Below are positions 61,383-64,000 of a stretch of DNA of 64,000 nucleotides, piece by piece. Where the stretch lies: positions 5,406,903-5,470,902 of the forward strand of contig NZ_CP017634.1 in NCBI RefSeq assembly GCF_002777255.1, given 5' to 3'. Position numbers and translations under genes: made by a program. The stretch's first letter is position 1, and every line of letters begins with the position of its first letter. The notes beneath the pieces are model-generated. The model searched no databases and was not told where the DNA came from. It worked only from the letters and a program-made list of their open reading frames with translations. The DNA comes from Candidatus Formimonas warabiya (GTDB lineage: Bacteria; Bacillota; Dehalobacteriia; Dehalobacteriales; Dehalobacteriaceae).

Positions 61383-63038
61383 ATGAAACATAGGATACAA
61401 ACAGGCATATTGCTGCTGCTGGCGGCTGTTCTGATCCTTAATCTCTCTGTCACAGCCTTCGCGGCGACGGCCCCGGAGGTGGACGCCGCGGTTACGGATA
61501 CGGCGCAGTACCTTGTAAAAACAGTCAAAGCACCCCAGGTAGGCAGTATCGGCGGCGAGTGGGCGGTCATCGGTTTGGCACGCTCCGGCTGTGCCGTACC
61601 GGAAAACTATTACAGCGACTATTATCAGACCGTGGTGAAGTACGTCAAAGCCTGTGACGGCGTGCTGCACGAGAAGAAGTATACCGAGTATTCCCGCCTT
61701 ATACTGGGACTGACTGCAGCGGGATATGATGCCCGGGATGTGGGCGGCTACAACCTGACTACGGCCTTGGGCGACTTTGACAAAACCATCTGGCAGGGGA
61801 TCAACGGCCCCATCTTTGCGCTGATTGCGCTGGATTCCGCCAACTATCCCATCCCCCAGAACCCAAAGGCGGCGACCCAGGCTACCCGGGATATGTATGT
61901 GAATGAAATACTGCGCCGCCAGCTCTCTGACGGCGGGTTTTCCCTGTTTGGCGGGAGCGAGTCCGCTGAGGCGGATGAAAAGGCCGATCCGGACATCACC
62001 GGTATGGCCTTGCAGGCCCTGGCCAAGTATCAGGACAGGCCGGAGGTGAAACAGGCTACGGAGAAAGCTCTTGCCTGTCTGTCCGCATTGCAGGACAGCA
62101 AAGGCGGCTATTCCAGCTGGGACGCCGCCAATTCTGAGAGCTGCGTACAGGTGATCGTGGCCCTCTGTGAGCTGGGAATTTCTTTAGACGATCCCCGCTT
62201 TGTCAAAAACGGGCACACGCTGGTCGACAATCTTTTGACCTTCTATCAGAAGGGCAAGGGCTTTCTGCATACCGCCGACGGCGGCGGCAGCAATCAGATG
62301 GCTACGGAGCAGGGGTTTTATGCGCTTGCTGCCGTCCAGCGCGCCTTGAACGGCAAAAACAGCCTGTACCGCATGGATGACGCCGTAAAGGCGGCAGACA
62401 GCGGCACACCGGTGCCCACTGCGGGTTTAGCAGGGAAAGATCCACATGTGCAGGTCATGCCCATTATCTTGCCCGGCATCACCTTCCCCGACATCTCCGC
62501 CCATGACAATCGGCTGGCTATCGAAGCATTGGCAGCGCGAGGCATCATCAATGGCAAGACAGAAACTGACTTTGACCCGGATGCTACTATGACCCGGGCG
62601 GAGTTTGCTGCTATCGTGGTGCGGGGACTTGGCTTGACGCCGCAGGCCAACAAAACCTTTACCGATGTATCTTCAAATGCGTGGTACGCAGGCTACATCG
62701 GCACGGCAAATACCTTCGGCATCGTCATGGGCACCTCCCCGGCCATCTTTGACCCCATGGGCACCATCACCCGTCAGGAAGCTGCCACGATGGTGGCGCG
62801 GGCTGCCACGTTCTGCGGCATGGATACCGCGGTGGACACCGGTGAGGTCCGTGACGTACTGGCCCAGTTCGGCGATTATGTCCAGAGTGCGGATTGGGCA
62901 AGGGCGCCCCTGGCTTTCTGCTACCGGGAGGGTATTTTATCTCAGGAGGACCTGGAGATTCTGCCGCTGGCAAGCATTAAACGCTGCGAAATCGCCCAGA
63001 TGCTGTATAACCTGTTAGCGGCGTCAGAGCTGTTGTAA
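61383..63038 (+). CDS. Secreted alpha/alpha-toroid (transcobalamin N-domain / prenyltransferase-like) protein with S-layer homology domains
   Basis: 551 residues: signal peptide (1-27, cut after AFA), an alpha/alpha-toroid domain (about 30-345) with repeats such as EWAVIGLARSG, SRLILGLTAAGYD, RQLSDGGFSLFGG and CVQVIVALCELG, and three S-layer homology repeats (about 365-550; DNRLAIEALAARGIINGKT, MTRAEFAAIVVRGL, ITRQEAATMVARA). The toroid is the fold of the cobalamin-binding N-domain of transcobalamin and intrinsic factor. SLH repeats would fix it to the wall. Its codon use is GC-richer than upstream genes. It is downstream of cobalamin riboswitch 4. Confidence 0.85.
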   Translation: MKHRIQTGILLLLAAVLILNLSVTAFAATAPEVDAAVTDTAQYLVKTVKAPQVGSIGGEWAVIGLARSGCAVPENYYSDYYQTVVKYVKACDGVLHEKKYTEYSRLILGLTAAGYDARDVGGYNLTTALGDFDKTIWQGINGPIFALIALDSANYPIPQNPKAATQATRDMYVNEILRRQLSDGGFSLFGGSESAEADEKADPDITGMALQALAKYQDRPEVKQATEKALACLSALQDSKGGYSSWDAANSESCVQVIVALCELGISLDDPRFVKNGHTLVDNLLTFYQKGKGFLHTADGGGSNQMATEQGFYALAAVQRALNGKNSLYRMDDAVKAADSGTPVPTAGLAGKDPHVQVMPIILPGITFPDISAHDNRLAIEALAARGIINGKTETDFDPDATMTRAEFAAIVVRGLGLTPQANKTFTDVSSNAWYAGYIGTANTFGIVMGTSPAIFDPMGTITRQEAATMVARAATFCGMDTAVDTGEVRDVLAQFGDYVQSADWARAPLAFCYREGILSQEDLEILPLASIKRCEIAQMLYNLLAASELL

Positions 63039-63054
63039 GGGAGCGATTCTCAGG

Positions 63055-63975
63055 ATGAAAATCACGAAAAACAAAGTCGGCGCGGCACTGATCATGATTG
63101 CCGTGCTTGCTGCGGCATATATCTGGGGCGGCGGGTATGCACGGCGTGTCGAGCCGGCTCCTCAAACCGCCTCGGTAGCAGAGCAGGGCCCGGTTCCGCC
63201 GGCGGATGTGTCCCCGGCGGAGCCGGCAGGGGAACAGGCGACGCCTGGGCCTACGGATGCGTCCGTGCCAAATCAGGCAGAGACACCTGTTACCCCGCAA
63301 GAAACCGGATCTACCCAGCCGAAGCTTAATCCTCCCGCCGACGGCAAGCAGCTGACCGGGGAGGAAAAGCTCGCTTTGGCCGCCGCCGCGGGCGGAGATA
63401 AATCTTCTCCGGGCGTGCAGAAGGGATCGGAGGAATACTCGGAAAAGCAGGGCATGGCCATCGATCCCGGTACCGGCAAAGACAAATACCAGACCGCCCC
63501 GGTACCCGAGGGTAAGCCGGTTCCCGTGGAGCCGAAGAACGCAGTCGTTGGCGAGACGGCCTATACCTGTACGCTGTCCGTGGAATGCAGCACCATCCTG
63601 GACAATATCAAGAACCTGGATAAAGACAAAAAAGAATTGGTGCCGGAGGACGGCATCATCTTTCCCCCCACGAAGGTCACCTTTTACGAGGGAGAGAGTG
63701 TGTTCAATGTTTTGCAGCGGGAGATGAAAAGAAACAAGATTCACATGGAATTCGTGGATGTGCCCATCTACAACAGCGCCTACATTGAGGGTATCAACAA
63801 CCTTTACGAGTTTGACTGCGGTGAGCTTTCCGGCTGGATGTATACCGTCAACGACTGGTTCCCCAATTACGGGTGCAGCCGTTATCAACTGAAGGACGGC
63901 GATGTAGTCAAATGGCTTTACACCTGCGATCTGGGGCGGGACGTGGGCGGATACTACGCCGTAGGTGAGCCGTGA
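63055..63975 (+). CDS. Membrane-anchored DUF4430 (transcobalamin C-domain-like) protein
   Basis: 306 residues: N-terminal hydrophobic anchor (about 8-24), a long Pro/Ala/Gln linker (about 35-160), then a DUF4430 domain (about 165-304): VTFYEGESVFNVLQREMKRN, SGWMYTVNDWFPNYGCSRY, LKDGDVVKWLYTCDLGRDVGG. DUF4430 is the beta-domain that closes over cobalamin in transcobalamin. Paired with the preceding toroid protein it would complete a two-chain cobalamin binder. Sixteen bases separate the genes. Confidence 0.87.
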   Translation: MKITKNKVGAALIMIAVLAAAYIWGGGYARRVEPAPQTASVAEQGPVPPADVSPAEPAGEQATPGPTDASVPNQAETPVTPQETGSTQPKLNPPADGKQLTGEEKLALAAAAGGDKSSPGVQKGSEEYSEKQGMAIDPGTGKDKYQTAPVPEGKPVPVEPKNAVVGETAYTCTLSVECSTILDNIKNLDKDKKELVPEDGIIFPPTKVTFYEGESVFNVLQREMKRNKIHMEFVDVPIYNSAYIEGINNLYEFDCGELSGWMYTVNDWFPNYGCSRYQLKDGDVVKWLYTCDLGRDVGGYYAVGEP

Positions 63976-64000
63976 TGTGCGATACCTTTTCTTCTTACCA
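63975..64000 (+). CDS. Start of a probable EcfT transporter gene (cut by window end)
   Basis: ATG overlaps the DUF4430 stop (TGATG) and encodes MCDTFSSY before the window ends. DTFSSYHP is a start I associate with EcfT components of ECF vitamin transporters next to DUF4430 genes, but eight codons cannot prove it. Confidence 0.3.

Noticed and set aside
62977..63888. 303-codon open frame on the minus strand opposite the DUF4430 gene
   Set aside because: Arg/Gly/Leu-rich shadow of a GC-rich gene; the plus-strand product has clear domains, signal and ribosome site.

Overview
The window looks like chromosomal DNA of a strictly anaerobic Gram-positive bacterium of the Clostridia, most like the Peptococcaceae / Desulfitobacterium / Dehalobacter side of that class. 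This is an inference from gene content: EcsAB, S-layer homology domains, strong AGGAGG ribosome sites, frequent GTG/TTG starts, Flx-Hdr flavin electron transfer, DsrC-like proteins, MinD/NifX Fe-S proteins and very heavy corrinoid traffic. No rRNA, tRNA, CRISPR array, phage or intact insertion sequence was seen. Many functions below are family assignments read by eye from the protein sequence.

Layout. 1-3.8 kb: the end of a beta-propeller protein, an EcsAB-type ABC exporter and a TauE/SafE exporter, the last two separated by a perfect 58-bp palindrome. 3.9-16.2 kb: an FlxABCD-HdrA-HdrCB electron-bifurcation operon on the minus strand, headed by two DsrC-family genes and a sigma-54 promoter and flanked by two PAS/sigma-54 activators. 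The HdrA is a 1470-residue HdrA-GltD-HdrA fusion. 16.4-27.6 kb: a second sigma-54 promoter, then a flavin split-barrel protein, a three-gene molybdenum hydroxylase, NifX/NifU/Mrp and a MinD-MinD-NifX set resembling the Desulfovibrio orange-protein locus, and a CoA-disulfide-reductase-like flavoprotein. 27.9-36.9 kb: DUF1847, DUF134, DUF364, FmdE, a nickel/peptide-type ABC importer, a zinc-ribbon winged-helix protein and a flavodoxin. 37-40.6 kb: zinc-type metal homeostasis (a CobW GTPase, a GTPase-permease fusion and a YcgQ-like protein). 40.7-45.2 kb: a ferrous iron regulon (DUF3793, flavodoxin, FeoA, FeoA, FeoB, a Cys-rich partner, DUF2325) with four copies of one palindromic operator. 45.4-48.6 kb: two cell-wall enzymes.

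The most interesting part is 48.6-64 kb, a corrinoid island with four cobalamin riboswitches in about 12 kb. Riboswitch 1 precedes cbiQ-cbiO (with no cbiM/cbiN), a CsoR-type repressor, a tiny His-rich membrane protein, a P1B ATPase and an M20 peptidase. Riboswitch 2 has lost or never had an adjacent gene. Next come cobO and riboswitch 3, which controls a two-gene nitrogenase-like system: a NifH-NifD fusion keeping the Fe-protein cysteines at exactly positions 97 and 132, and a NifK/NifE-like partner. Riboswitch 4 leads into two DUF2292 genes, a secreted alpha/alpha-toroid protein with S-layer domains, and a DUF4430 protein. The last two together look like the two halves of vertebrate transcobalamin / intrinsic factor. 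The first codons of a probable EcfT close the window. As a working model (inference), the surface proteins capture cobalamin, an ECF transporter imports it, CobO adenosylates it, and the nitrogenase-like enzyme performs an ATP-driven low-potential reduction tied to corrinoid or tetrapyrrole metabolism.

Two repeat families run through the window. One is a nested, modular palindromic element (17.9, 27.6, 54.8 and 59.9 kb) in which hairpin cassettes appear to have been inserted inside one another. The other is a set of five GC-rich hairpins packed around cobO.
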